A stretch of DNA of 64,000 bases from Paralithodes platypus (GCA_032716605.1 CM064580.1:38141973-38205972); one strand, 5' to 3'; positions 23,353 through 34,748 are shown, numbered from the stretch's first letter. The notes: generated by a model not told the origin, from the sequence alone. Numbers and translations: made by a program.

Positions 23353-23356
23353 TATA
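23262..23356. repeat. (AT)n microsatellite with TACAGTATA interruptions
   Basis: Same AT/ACAGTATAT style as 17411 and 19299. Confidence 0.9.
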
Positions 23357-23548
23357 AGCAATACCTTTTTATGGTGGTTTAAAGGTATGTGGTATAATAG
23401 TGTGTTTATGCACAATTGTGGGGGGTGCATCGTTAAGTGCTGCCATCTACTGGTAGGCCAGGGCTATAAAAATTGACCAGTACTATATGCAGGAGTAGTG
23501 GGCACCCTTCCAATCCCTAGCCTAGAGTTGTGTTCGGTTATTACTATT

Positions 23549-23718
<170 letters not shown>

Positions 23719-23732
23719 CATATTATAGTTTG

Positions 23733-23830
23733 TAAGGCCAGACTGCCTAGTAAGGACCTTGAGGTCTGTGTGGTCTGTGTATCTATGTAGCTCTATGTAG
23801 CTCTATGTAGCTCTCTCTCTCTCAGAGGAA
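23733..23830 (+). mobile_element. LINE-F 3' end fragment with (TATGTAGCTC)n tail
   Basis: AGACTGCCTAGTAAGGACC, GGTCTGTG, GTCTGTGTATC and then TATGTAGCTC three times, ending in CT repeats. The same segment ends the decayed element at 28560-28640. Confidence 0.75.
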
Positions 23831-24008
23831 ACTGGGTTAGCCCGTCATTTAAAGGGTAACTATTATGCTAGGATAAATCTGGTCTGCGTGGGTCTTACTC
23901 AACAGGAAGAACTACAAATAAGTGGTATAAAATTACAACTAAACACAAGGATTCAAGCTATACACATAGTGCAAAACAGTATTTTAATCACAGGAGGGAG
24001 TAACTTAA

Positions 24009-24292
24009 CCCTTACAGTCCCAGGCCCGAGTATATGCGTCAGTAGATAAGTAACTCCCCAGTCCCAGGCTCGAGTATATTCGTCAGTAATGTATTTGTCT
24101 TTTAACTGCCTGTACAAGGCTTAGTGTTTTTTTTTTTTTTTTTTTAAGCCTTGTAAATAAAAAAAAAAAACAGTGATAGATCCAGTCTTGCTTCATCTCT
24201 TGAGGTGAAAAGGTGGTCTCTCCTGCCATTTTCGCCACAGTGCTTGGGACTGCTGGGGACTTTTATTACTGTATCCTACGGTACTCAACGGG
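24009..24292. mobile_element. PB-like MITE, 284 bp, with TTAA target duplication
   Basis: Flanked by TTAA at 24005-24008 and 24293-24296. Ends CCCTTACAGTCCC and, on the complement, CCCGTTGAGTACC. The left end has two tandem copies of an AGTCCCAGGC/CTCGAGTATAT segment (24021-24090). It contains a T-run/A-run inverted pair (24127-24146, 24158-24170). No coding. Confidence 0.75.
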
Positions 24293-24296
24293 TTAA

Positions 24297-25309
24297 TGAA
24301 AGCACACAAAGGGGATAGGTATCCAACCACAATCCCAAGGAGGTCTCGGACCACTCCTAACAGAAGGCACTGTAGAGGTGATTCTCAGGAACGACAGCTT
24401 ACAGTGGTTAGTTGCGTAAGTCACTATTCTAGCATTTAGCATATAATTAACCCTAGCAATAGACTTAGGAGGAGACCTAGTATTGAACTTAAGTTTGGAT
24501 CCAGTCGAGTGACCTGGAGGACGAGTGTTGAGCCGCGTGTGGGAGAAAGGGCTTCTCTCACTTTTCCTGCCATAGTCACGATTCTTACTGGTAGGTCGGA
24601 ATCTTCTAGAGCAGCAAGGGCAATGATGGTTTCCCTTTGTGTTAGTCCTGATGAGAGAGCACCTAGGTGTGAAGAGGGGATCTGACCAGAACCCTCCTGG
24701 CAGAAATGCTCCCTAGGTAAGGCTCATGGGTGGTTCATATGTCTTTTTACACTCTTGCTCTTGTTGGTGTTGCTATTACTCGTGGTGGCTGCTGTTGTTA
24801 TCGTTGTTATAGATGTTGCTTCTATTGCCGCTACTTTAACACTGGGCATAACAGTAATGCACCTACGAAACCGAACTGTATCTACTCTGACTTTCCCTAT
24901 AGGCTTAGGTATAAGACAATACATATGAAGGACCAAACTGCTACCTCATGCGTGGGAAGAGAGGCTTTGGACACCTTTCTAAAGAACACCATTTAACACT
25001 TTCAAGTTGAGAGAGACTTGGAATGGAGGAATACCAGGTGGTTGGGATCGTTAAATGGAGTGTGGCTGCAGTGCCCTGATAAGCTCACTCCTGACACGTA
25101 CTGTTTCACCAGTCACTGTGACAGTTTTTTAGTGTATCTGGTTGGACTACTCGTAGGTGAGAGAGCTTTACTGCCATGTTTGTTGCCAGACTAACTAAAA
25201 ACACTTTGGTATATCTGCTGGAATAAGTATTATATCCCTTGATTACTTGTTTACTGAATCTGGCCGTTTGAACGTGGTCTGTAGTACTTAGTATGGATTC
25301 TGATTTTTG
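24297..25309. other. No recognisable feature
   Basis: Unassigned DNA. The overlapping frames near 24724-24996 are translations of GTTGTT/GCTGTT-rich sequence without a family match. Confidence 0.45.
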
Positions 25310-26970
25310 CTGTCACTTCTTTAAACAAAATCTGTGTCGTTAGAACACGAGTGCAGCTCAGTTGGGAGCTGCGGCATGTTGGAATTGCCTGGCATCAGGG
25401 AGACCTTAAGTGTAGTGTGGCAGCATAACTAAATTGAGCTTTGAACAGAATAAACACCCATGAATAGGCGTTATGTTATTTAGCCTTTACAAATTTACGT
25501 CCAATTACCAGAACAGAATATTAGCTATAGCAGCTCCCACAGAGATAAATCTAAAGGTAACATGTATTATGTGTAAGAAAAGAAAAATAGTGTGTAGATT
25601 TTAAGGAAGGTGCATATGCCAGGATACACAATGGTACTATCTGTCTCTTTAGTATAGTATCTGTGAAATAGAGAAACAGTTTATCAAGGATGTAGAAGAA
25701 ATATGAATCGTGATAAAGAAGAGAGAAGTTGAAAACAAAACCCTGAGAAACGAAGATTCTGAGGGAAAATAGAGAGATGGAAGAGTTAAAGAAAGAATTC
25801 AGGAGTCTTAGAAGGGAAAATCAGATCCTGAAAAAGGTAGATGGACCCTCAAACACTAGTAGACCGCAGCACTAGAAACTCAGACAAAATCTGAGTACAA
25901 TTATATGAGACTACAACTTCTCCAACAGGTATGTATAGTGAAAGTCGTTGTGCGAAGCACAAAAAGAAAAAAAAGAAAAATACAGAAATTAAAGTTAGCA
26001 CCTCAAACAGTTTCATTCCTCTAATCTGTATGGGAAATCAGTCTTTGCTTCCCACAAGAAAGAGGGAATGAAGACTGTCAAATTAAAAGTGTGCAGCAAC
26101 ATTCCAAGTCTGTTGTGCAACAGACTATAAACAAAGGGACAAAAGCTGAACACCTCAAGTAGGTTTGGTCTCATTAGCAATAATAAAATTAAAACCATCC
26201 TGATTGAAGACTCCCTTCAAGGACAAGAGTATCACTTTGGCAAGTTTTGCTGCGGTGTGAGACATGTTAAGTGCCTCCCACCTACCTACATAATTATGTT
26301 CACCTATGTGGAGTTCGCCGCTCTGCTAGTGAAATCGAGGAGCGCACCGCCCTTCGTTGTTGTTTGAAAATTGGTGCAGCAGACTGTTCGAAGGGCTGGA
26401 GTGCTCTCCAACGAAGATGGGCTTGTCTGACACTTTTGGCAGGAATCTCGCAGATCATAAATAAAGTTGGGAATGTCGGGATCAGGACCAAGAGGATGGC
26501 AGATATAGCTCAAACGAGTGGAAATACCTTGTTTCTCAAGAAAAATATAGTCGGCACCACAGAAACAATAATAGGGTAGGTCATGACCACTTGCAGATGA
26601 ACTCCAACTCAAGACCGATAGAGGCATGATACTAATTAGTATCTTGCCCATAATTGTGCTACCAACAGAGCAATGGGCATAGATGCTAGGCTAGCTAATT
26701 TATGCACTCAGAAAGAGGTAAGGATTGTAGATCCATTTGATTTGTTCTATGGTAGACGTAATCTCTACTTCCATGATGGTGTACACCTCAATTGCCGGAG
26801 CAAGACTTGGCGATTTCCTAAATTACATTTTTTTTTTTAGTTTGCTGAGGACCATCAATAATATGAAAGCCAACTTCTACCCTTTCAACAGTAAGGACTC
26901 GCTAGTAATTGCCTCTCAGCAATCAGCGATAAATCTCCTCACATACTGGATTTTTTCCATGATTTGTTGA
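25310..26970 (+). pseudogene. LINE-E ORF1-like region: possible zinc finger, coiled coil and SGNH-esterase relic
   Basis: Decayed coding of a CR1-type ORF1. In order I see CHFFKQNLCR near 25310-25345 (could be a CCCH finger; weak), a charged coiled-coil segment MEELKKEFRSLRRENQILKK near 25777-25838, and scraps of an SGNH/GDSL esterase domain: ADIAQTSGNTLFL, GTTETIIGR, then DVISTSMMVYTSIAGARLGDFLNYI near 26752-26832. In the last, frame-corrected, the consensus block DGVHLN-x-x-G-x-x-RLGDFL is recognisable. ORF1 esterase domains are known in CR1-group LINEs. The RT follows with no endonuclease visible between. Confidence 0.5.
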
Positions 26971-27845
26971 GCAAGTATGATAAAAGTAGAGCCATATAGA
27001 CATCCTTTACCTAGATTTTCAAAATGTTTTTGACACAGTGCCTCATTGTAGGATGATGACAAAAGTGAGTGCACTATATCAGTACAAAGACCATGGCTAG
27101 ATGGATATAAAGTTGGCTAACCGGTGGCAGCAACAAGTGGCAATCAATAGTGTTTCTTCGGAGTGGACAGTCACTTCTAGAGTTACACAGGTATCTGTCC
27201 TTGGCCAGCTCCTTCTGATAATCATATTTGTCAATACATTGATATGGGTCTACTTAACTTGGAAAAATTCAAGATGAGGCAGATCTGCCAAGCAAACCCA
27301 AGGTCAAACTATTCACTTTGGGACATACTCTGAAAGTGTATGACCTGGAATAGGATTTGGGTGTTCTGATTAGCAGTGACTTAAAGTTTTCCAAGCAGAG
27401 TAATGAAGTAGTAAAGAAAGTTAAGAACAGATTGTGCTACATTAAGAAGCCATTCAAATATAGAATTATGGAGATAGTCCTCACACTCTACAACGCTCTG
27501 ATACGGTCTCCCCTAATGTATGCTGTTCAATTCTGATCTCCAGCACTCAAAATAGATATACAGTAAAGTATAGCAACTAGAAAGAGACCAAGTTAGGGCT
27601 GCAGAGCTTGCTTCATCGATTAGGTGTCTGAGCTATGAGGGCCGGGTGAGAGCTCTTGATCTCTTTTTGTTGGAAATGCTCAGACTACGAGGTCAACTCA
27701 ATGAAGTGCTAAAATACTTAATGGACGTAACAGTGTGGATTATAGCAAGATGTGCACTACACAATCTTTCTCTTTCCATGTTTAGTATCTCCCCGGAATG
27801 GATCACAAGGTCATCGAGATACTAACTATTCCTTGTAACTCTGGG
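26893..27845 (+). pseudogene. LINE-E reverse transcriptase relic
   Basis: Frame-shifted RT remains: QQSAINLLTYWIF (like CLTNLLDFFHD), LDFQNVFDTVPH-like codons at 27015-27050, VTQVSVLGQLLLIIIFVN (like [19 protein letters not shown]), DLGVLISSDLKFSKQSNEVV, IMEIVLTLYNALIRSPLMYA and FSPALKIDI. The FADD catalytic box has been lost. The end shares GATACTAACTATTCCTTGTA with the fragment at 49215-49610, where the tail is CCTTGTAACTC. Confidence 0.75.
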
Positions 27846-27869
27846 TTTATTAAAAAAAAACAATTTGCT

Positions 27870-28640
27870 TATAAAAATTAGAACATTATAGTACCGGTAT
27901 ACAGAAGCATTGTGAGGCCTCATGTTGACAATGGTGTAGCCTACAATGTTCGTGTCCTTATCTAAACAAAGCCATTGCGAGACTCGAGTGAGTACAGCGT
28001 AAAGCCACAAAGTTAATACCATCACTAAGAAATAACTCATATCATGATATATAACAAAACACCTATATTTTTACTCACTTAGAAAAAGACGATTGAGAGG
28101 TTAATTAATCGAGTGTTTCAAGATATTAAAGGGCTTTGACAAAATTAATGCGGAGTCATTGTTCACATCCAATTAAAGTTCATCAACTCGAGGAAACGGG
28201 ATGAAATTAAAACCAGGAGGGCCTAACTCGATGTCACAAAGCAATATTTGTTCACCAACAGTGTAGTCAACGAGTTAAACGATTTGCCGGGGAAAGTGGT
28301 GCAATGTAGAACAATCAATGCATTCAAAAGGAATCTAGCTATTTATTTCGAGGAAGTTGTGGTAATATACGCTTGAAAATTAAATAGAAAAACACAAAGT
28401 TTAATATCAGTAGTCATTATTATTTTCCTAATTCGATCTTTGCTATAACTTTCTCGGTAGAAATATACTCATTCTACTAGGGGTCTTTTTTCCCAGCTTT
28501 ACTAAAAGTCGACCCTTGGTCGGCCTTACCTTTCACTTAACCAAACTTTGTTATTATGAACTCCGGACCGCCTAGTAGGGGCCGCAAGGTCTGTGCAGTC
28601 TGTGTATCTATTTACCTATGTAATTCTCTCTCACACATAA
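27870..28640 (+). pseudogene. LINE-F C-terminal relic and 3' end
   Basis: SIVRPHVDNGVAYNV near 27905-27950, RRLRG-like codons near 28087, FKILKGFDKIN near 28118-28150 and STRGNGMKLK near 28184-28213 are the usual C-terminal landmarks. Stops and frameshifts are frequent. The 3' end CCGGACCGCCTAGTAGGGGC then GTCTGTGTATC and TATGTAATTCTCTC corresponds to the fragment at 23733-23830. Confidence 0.7.
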
Positions 28641-29230
28641 TTTTTCTTGCCACCATCTCGTCTTGGCCGTGCTGACCTTTCATTTCCTCGTCTGACCTTA
28701 TCTAGGGTCTTATGCACTGACGCTAACAAGGTTTTCTCCGTCCTCCTCTATCACCTTTTCTTTCCTCCTAGAATGTTGATATTTCTTTTTTGTCTACGTG
28801 CCAAAAGGTAATTTTTGTATACAAGAAATGTGATTTAGTCATATGCATATACTGTCGTTCTTTCCTGACTCAATCAAACTGATTATATGTGATTTAGGCG
28901 TTTTTATTGTTATTATTTAATGCTGATCTAATATACGGTCCCATACACATTATCTTGTTTGTTTTTCTCTGTTGCACTCACTCACATTTTCATTCCACAT
29001 GGGATCTCGACATTTCTTTGGCGCCTACTATAAATTACATACAGTACATTAATATAGAAGAGAGAGGCATAAGAATTTAATTTGGTAGCTCAAATGTCTG
29101 GAAGTAAGGAGGGAGGCAGAGGAATAATGCAATTGGAGGGGAAGGGAACATGTGTATAGTAGAAGGGAGAATCGGGGAGAGAGTAAGGGTTTTGTGTGAT
29201 AATTAGATTTTTGGCATACAAGGGACGAAC
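28641..29230. other. No recognisable feature
   Basis: Unassigned DNA without supported reading frames. Confidence 0.5.
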
Positions 29231-29238
29231 AATACATA

Positions 29239-29272
29239 CCAGTGAATAAATAAATAAATAAATAAATAAATA
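29239..29272. repeat. (AAAT)n-type microsatellite
   Basis: AATAAATAAATAAATAAATA run. Confidence 0.9.
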
Positions 29273-29284
29273 TATACGGTACCG

Positions 29285-29460
29285 GTATATGAAAGATAAC
29301 CATATGTATTGATAACCCAATGCTTAGTGTGTGGAATTTCGGTGTGAGTATCCTAGGTTCGAGTCCTTGGAGTACCACATGTATTCATTACTTTCATTGA
29401 TTTCATTAGTTAATTGTATTTGTAAATTAATTAGTGAGATGGTGAAAACAAATATGAACA
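29285..29460 (+). mobile_element. SINE-2 copy, tRNA-like
   Basis: TTTCGGTGTGAGTATCCTAG then GGTTCGAGTCC (box B) and GGAGTACCACATGTATTCAT, followed by the family tail with TTTCATTGATTTCATTAGT. Box A is weaker (AACCCAATGCTTAGTG). Same family as 34430, 36066, 50571, 57950 and the minus-strand copies near 41400 and 46850. Confidence 0.7.
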
Positions 29461-29591
29461 TGTTGAACCTTGGGTAACTATACAGTATGTGATATATTAA
29501 CCATTGCCAATTATATATCCCGCCCATATACACTGTACTCTCCACCACCAGTCAGTCGTCCGTTATTCGCCTGTCAGGAAACTCCTCTTAA

Positions 29592-29968
29592 GGGGAGATG
29601 GTTCACTTTTTGTGCGATTTTTGCATGTATTCATTATTGTTCTAGTTTCCTCCCTAGACCTCCATCAAATTAAAACAAAAAAAATCCATTAGATCCCCCT
29701 TCTAGATTAATTTGTAGATTTTTCCGTAGAAAAATTACCGGGCCGAAGGCCGGTTCATCCAACATTACAGGCTCACAATCGTTGGCCAGGAAAAAAATCG
29801 ACACCTAAATAGCACGAAAGGTCTAAATATTGACGAAGAAATGGGGCGAAAGACCTTAAAATCGACTAACTAATCGGACAAACATCTTAACATCTGAAAA
29901 CTGATGGGGCTAAAACATGACGGAGAAAGTGGTCCAGAAAACAGGCCCATCAGTGGATTTTCACCAAA
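29592..29968 (+). mobile_element. MITE-1 copy 2, right end degenerate
   Basis: Left TTAA at 29588-29591 and GGGGAGATGG. The core runs in plus orientation: TTTTTCCGTAGAAAAATTAC, GGGCCGAAGGCCGG, TTGGCCAGGAAAAAAATCGA and CACCTAAATAGCACGAAAGG. The right end (CAGTGGATTTTCACCAA) is diverged from AAGTGGAAATCTCCCC seen in copy 5. Confidence 0.8.
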
Positions 29969-30154
29969 TATCACAGGCACATCATTTCCTCAGCTCAAAG
30001 GTCAATGTCAAAAGATGGTCAATATATTATAGTTTTTTATTTTCTACGATTTTTCTCAAACTTTACCGTTTTCGCTATACTAGTTGCAGTGTACATTCAT
30101 GTTGTGTTGACAACATTTTAGATACATATTCTAAATTATATAGTCCAAGGTTCT

Positions 30155-30660
30155 ACACCCCTGCATATCGTCTTGCTCTGTTTAGGGACACAGTGCACCT
30201 AGGTATCGAGTATTGTTCGCATGTGTGGGGAGGTTCCACCCATACTGCACTTCCCGAAAGGGTAGAGTCAATAGCATTTTGTCTCGTGAATTCACCTCCT
30301 CTTACTAATTCCCTACAATCTCATTCTTCTACCACTATTACAATAATAAATTTTACTGAGAGCTTTCTCAGTGCATACCCCCCTCCCTTACGGAGAGCTG
30401 AATAGGGGACACCCGCCTTTTAACACATTCCCACCCATATGCTATCCAACTCTTTCACCCAAGATTTAACTGATTCTCCCAGTCTTTCTTCTACTCAACA
30501 AGTAATTAGCTCTGGAACTATCTCCCTCATCCTATGACTTAAACTGCTTCAAGCTTCGTGTGTTCAGACATATTGACTCTACAAATATTTTGAATTTTAC
30601 ACTCTTACACTGCTACAACTTTTGGGGAGACACTTGTTACAGGCAAATTTGCCTTTCTTA
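30155..30660 (+). pseudogene. LINE-C C-terminal fragment
   Basis: YRLALFRDTVHLGIEYCSHV then WGGSTHTALPERVESIAF, LVNSPPLTNSLQS, and a decayed end. The 3' UTR (GGGGAGACACTTGTTACAGGC) runs to an (AT)n tract instead of an A tail. Confidence 0.85.
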
Positions 30661-30661
30661 T

Positions 30662-30721
<60 letters not shown>
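30661..30721. repeat. (TA)n microsatellite
   Basis: About 30 AT units at the 3' end of the LINE-C fragment. Confidence 0.95.
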
Positions 30722-30723
<2 letters not shown>

Positions 30724-30882
30724 TCCCTGACTGATCACCAGGTCTTATCAATCAGTAACATGGAAGAGGTCACATTTTCAGAATATATCCTGATAACGTA
30801 ATACTAAATAATGCAGATATTCACTAGCAAATGTCTTCTCCACAACAATGCCAGCAATGTGGACTAGTTTACAATTATGATT

Positions 30883-31950
30883 AGTCTATCTATCTATTGC
30901 CTGACGCCGTGATCCCCGAAGCCACGAGAACGAACCGCCCCCATGCACCTCTGTCCCCAGTCAGTCGACGCCCCTCCCACCAACCAGCACCACCTTCGTT
31001 CATGTACTTCCTCACTCCATCCTTCCACCTCTCATTCGGTCTACCTCTCCCTCTCTGTCCCTCCACCTCGCTCTCGTACACCCTCTTAGTCATTCTCTCG
31101 CTTTCCATTCGTTCCATATGGCCGAACCATCTCAAGTTATTCCTTTTCACACTTTCCAGCACATCTACCTCCACACCACACCTCCTTCTTACTTCCTCAT
31201 TAGTTTGTCTATCCCTCCATGTAACTCCGCACGCACTTCTTAAGTAATTCATTTCCACTGCTCTCACTCTTGGTCTGAGTCTCTCAACCAACGTCCATGC
31301 TTCGCTTCCGTAAGTCAGTGTCGGGATTACCACACTGTCACGCAAGGACTTTTTCACTTCCATACTGATCACCCTATTTCTTGTTACTGCTTTCAGCATT
31401 CCTACAACCCTCTTCCCCTGTTGTACCCTCTCCCGCACTTCTTCATCCATAGTCCCATCTTTACTCAACACACTGACAAAATACTTAAAAGAGTTGACGA
31501 TCTCCATAGCCTGACCGTTCAGCTTCACCTCACACTCTGTGACTTCACCCCTTTCGAAGACCATAACCTTGCTCTTCCCCGCATTTACTTTCAAATTCCG
31601 TTTTTCGCACACTGTTCCAAACTCATTTACCAGACCCTGCAACTCCCATTCATTATCACTCATCAGAACTGTATCATCCGCAAACAGCAGTATAGGTAGC
31701 TTCCACTCAATTCCCTCCCTTTTCAGCGATACACCAACATCCACTGCTCTTGATAGTATTTCTTTCATGACTCCATCCATATATACAGTAAACAACCACG
31801 GGGACATCACACACCCCTGTTTCAAACCAACATTCAGGTCAAAGAACTCGCTCTGCTCACTCTCCACACGTACTGCCGCCTTTGCACCCTCATACATGCT
31901 CTTCACTGCTTTCAGCAACTTGCCATCTACTCCGTATATTCTAAGTTACT
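30883..31950 (-). mobile_element. LINE-D copy 1: RT with intact frame, 5'-truncated (RTE-like)
   Basis: Open over at least 342 codons (30890-31918, frame open to about 31947). RT motifs: DLNVGLKQGCVMSPWLFTVY (QG...SP block) and LPILLFADDTVLMS (catalytic ADD intact). Then VVIPTLTYGSEAW, EMNYLRSACGVTWRDRQTNE and NLRWFGHMERMESERMTK, typical of the C-terminal region of this family. It lacks the N-terminal RT part and endonuclease, so it is inactive on its own. The 3' end carries TAGA repeats (complement TCTATCTATCTA at 30886-30897). RTE-like clade is inferred, not tested. Confidence 0.85.
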
Positions 31951-32039
31951 TTTAGTAACCTTCTCAAATCATGTCGCTGTCCACTCTCACCTATGGATTG
32001 TGAGGTAATATAAGGCAATATGATTTCACCTTGTGTTAA

Positions 32040-32290
32040 GGGAAAGTATTAGTTTTGTTTTAACCCACTTCTCTTTCATGTTTAGCCCCATTATTTATCA
32101 AATTGTAAGACTTTTTCCCATTTTTCTTTGTCACTATTAAGACCTTTCGTGCCATTTAGGTGTCGATTTTTTCCCTGGCGAGCGATAGCGAGGTTGTAAT
32201 TTAGGAGGAAAAATGTACAAGTATATCTCGAAGGGGGGTCTTTGGGATGTTTTATTCTGTTAAGCTTGATAGAGGTATAGGGAGCTAACA
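32040..32290 (-). mobile_element. MITE-1 copy 3, partly degraded
   Basis: Left TTAA at 32036-32039 followed by GGGAAAGTATT. The minus-orientation core is present: AAGACCTTTCGTGCCATTTA, GGTGTCGATTTTTTCC and TGGCGAGCGATAGCGAG. The GGCCTTCGGCC hairpin is deleted and the right end is not recognisable. Confidence 0.75.
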
Positions 32291-32579
32291 AAACCAATAT
32301 TTATACTTGTAATAATACCAAATATATAATTATACAGAATATGAAAAAAGTACCGTCCCATTAAGGAAGGCCGATAGTAACTATGACAGTACAACATTGA
32401 AAACAGACAGATATAACAAACTTTGTATTTGTAGTTGGTGTTTATGTGCCCGTGGGAGTAAGCTTCCTTGCTGTGTTGTGTTTTGTTTGTGATTATCGTT
32501 GCATCTCTTGACAAACGCTACAGTTCTCTTAGCTCTAACATTGGTATTATGTTCTATTTTTCTTGTCTGCCTCTGTATT

Positions 32580-32581
<2 letters not shown>

Positions 32582-32621
<40 letters not shown>

Positions 32622-32661
32622 TGTGTGTGTGTGAGTGTGAGTGTGAGTGTGTGTGTGTGTG
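32582..32661. repeat. (GT)n microsatellite
   Basis: GT repeat with GA interruptions. Confidence 0.95.
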
Positions 32662-32726
32662 TCGCTTTTCATGACAAACGCAGCGCTAGACTTCTTATCG
32701 ATCTATCCTCCCACCCTCTCTCGCTC

Positions 32727-32728
32727 TT

Positions 32729-32818
<90 letters not shown>
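32727..32818. repeat. (CT)n microsatellite abutting the LINE-A 5' truncation point
   Basis: About 46 CT units. The last C merges directly into LINE-A codons CTC AAC CTC TAC with no spacer. Confidence 0.97.
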
Positions 32819-32821
<3 letters not shown>

Positions 32822-33949
32822 AACCTCTACGATGAGAGTAAAGCTGTAGATATTATATACCTTGATTTTCAAAAGGCCTTTGACAAAGTTCCCCACAAAC
32901 GTTTACTGCTAAAACTAAAAGCGCATGGAATACAAGACGGTGTGTTGAAATGGATAGAAAATTGGCTCAGCAACAGAAAGCAAAGGGTAGTCATAAACGG
33001 TAAGGCATCTAAATGGACCAATGTAAGTAGCGGGGTACCCCAGGGATCGGTACTAGGACCAATTCTCTTTCTAATTTACATCAACGACATAGATGAGGGT
33101 CTCACCTGCACAATCTCAAAATTTGCTGACGATACAAAAATTGCAAATAGCGTACTCTCAAAAGAACAAGTTGACGATATGCAACACAATCTAGATAAAT
33201 TGTCATGTTGGGCCCAAATTTGGCAAATGAGTTTCAATGCGGATAAATGTAAAGTACTACATGTCGGATACCTAAATGAGAAAGCAAACTATTCGATGAA
33301 TGGCACTCCGCTTAAGAATGTAAACAGAGAAACTGATCTGGGAGTAACAATATCGAGTAACCTAAAACCGAGTCAACAATGTTCAGAAGTTGTTAAGAAG
33401 GCAAACAAAATAATTGGCTTTATAGGCAGGTCATTTGAGCATAAATCCAAAGAAGTTATCCTAACCCTTTACAATTCCTTAGTCCACCCTCTTCTGGAAT
33501 ACTGCGTTCAATCCTGGTGCCCTTATTACCAAAAAGATATAAACAAGCTAGAACGAGTTCAACGTAGAGTTACCAAAATGATACCTAGCCTAAAGAACAA
33601 ACCATACGAAGAGCGTCTTAGAGAATTAAATCTATTTCCTTTAACCCAGCGCAGATTAAGAGGCGACTTAATTCAAGTGTTCAAAATCATCAAAGGCATC
33701 GACAATATGAACTGTAGTAAGTACTTCACTATCGACCAATCTAATTACACGCGGGGAAACGGTTGCAAAATTATTGGTAAATCTTTTAACTCGCACGAAT
33801 CTAAGAATTTCTTCTTCAATCGAGTTGTCAACTTGTGGAATGGGCTTCCCCGAGACGTTATAGACTGCAGCACCGTTGATTCATTTAAATTCCGCCTAGA
33901 CAAATATCTCGCATCAAACCCGCGACTGACTGCGTTTGTAAATGAATAA
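32819..33949 (+). CDS. LINE-A reverse transcriptase fragment, undamaged frame
   Basis: Open for 376 codons to the natural LINE-A stop. It starts mid-domain at [20 protein letters not shown] (first catalytic Asp present) because the element is 5'-truncated at a (CT)n tract, so there is no true start codon. Motifs: [34 protein letters not shown] and KFADDTKIA (catalytic Asp pair), then [53 protein letters not shown] and [19 protein letters not shown]. It lacks the endonuclease and the N-terminal third of RT. The absence of stops or frameshifts suggests a young insertion; the broken sister at 1-1666 differs at only scattered residues. Confidence 0.9.
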
Positions 33950-34166
33950 CTTTATCCTCCCCTCAGTTACTAACCCATCTGTCCCCTACTAACTTCCTAG
34001 TCCTGCCACGTTAGTGGCAGGGCAGTAGTTCCCTTTCCAATGTTCCCTTACCCACTCTAAACCACTGTTTGGACACTTGATCCTCAGTGTTTTGGAGGAC
34101 AAGCAACCTAGAAGGGTCACTAGATCTGTTGTTGCTTGATTTCCTTTGTACTCCTTTGTACTCCTT

Positions 34167-34203
<37 letters not shown>
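33950..34203 (+). repeat. LINE-A 3' UTR, (TCCTTTGTAC)3 tail and (CT)n extension
   Basis: 3' UTR as at 1667, then three TCCTTTGTAC-type units (34140-34170), which pass without a break into (CT)n at 34171-34203. The minus-strand copy at the right edge of the window has the same tail-to-(CT)n junction. Confidence 0.92.
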
Positions 34204-34204
<1 letters not shown>

Positions 34205-34207
<3 letters not shown>

Positions 34208-34412
34208 GAGTTTTAATTCAGATAAATGTAAAGTACTCCATATCTGGACCTCAAATTAGAAAGCCAACAATTCAATGAATGGCACTCAGCTTAACAGATT
34301 TGGGAGTAACAATATTAAGTAATATAAAACCTAGTAAACAATGTAGGCCTACAGAAGTTGTTAAGAATGCGAACACAATATTTGGCTTTACAGGCAGGTC
34401 ATTTGAGCATAC
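34205..34412 (+). pseudogene. LINE-A RT fragment, diverged
   Basis: TTTTAATTCAGATAAATGTA, AAAGTACTCCATATC, CAATGAATGGCACTCAGCTT and GAAGTTGTTAAGAATGCGAA match the [10 protein letters not shown]...MNGTQLKN...EVVKKAN part of LINE-A with gaps. It ends in GCATACATGAAGGATCACTT, a segment repeated near 43645 at the start of block B. Confidence 0.8.
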
Positions 34413-34429
34413 ATGAAGGATCACTTCTA

Positions 34430-34748
34430 GTTGGTTAGTGGAGAGAACATAATAATTCATTCTGGTTCAGTAGTAGTTTATCGAGAGGCCTTCCCTAGGG
34501 TTAAGCGCCCCATTAATTACTATTTCCATTCACCTATTCATAGCCTCCGATAGTGCAGTTGGAATGATGTACATGCTAAGATTGGTATGCAGGATTCGAA
34601 ACTGCATAATAAATCGTAGGCTTGTGCAGCATTCTTTAACTGTCTTAGTGGTGCAATACATAAGCGTGTTGATGTTCGGTGTGAGCGTCCTGGGTTCGAA
34701 TCCCCAGACTGCCACATGTGTTTGTTAAGTTCATTAATCGAGCTTAGG
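34430..34748 (+). mobile_element. SINE-2 long copy (left of a flanking pair)
   Basis: About 318 bp beginning GTTGGTTAGTGGAGAGAACA. It contains TCGTAGGCTTGTGCAGCATT, then a tRNA-like part: TCTTAGTGGTGCAATACATA (box A region) and CCTGGGTTCGAATCCCCAG (box B). The tail is CACATGTGTTTGTTAAGTTC, ending GGAGTACA just before the T run of the LINE-C insertion. It is nearly identical to 36066-36400. Confidence 0.8.

Noticed and set aside
24724..24996. Overlapping frames of 70-88 codons in unique sequence that might be a small gene.
   Set aside because: Low-complexity GTTGTT/GCT content, no domain or splice context that I can support.
30897..31955. Plus-strand frames overlapping LINE-D (also 59279-60408).
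   Set aside because: They are antisense shadows of the LINE-D RT.
34640..34715. Possible functional tRNA at the GGTTCGAATCCCC box, also at 36270, 58090 and 29300.
   Set aside because: The stems do not form a complete cloverleaf by eye and the unit is repeated with the same tail; better explained as a SINE head.
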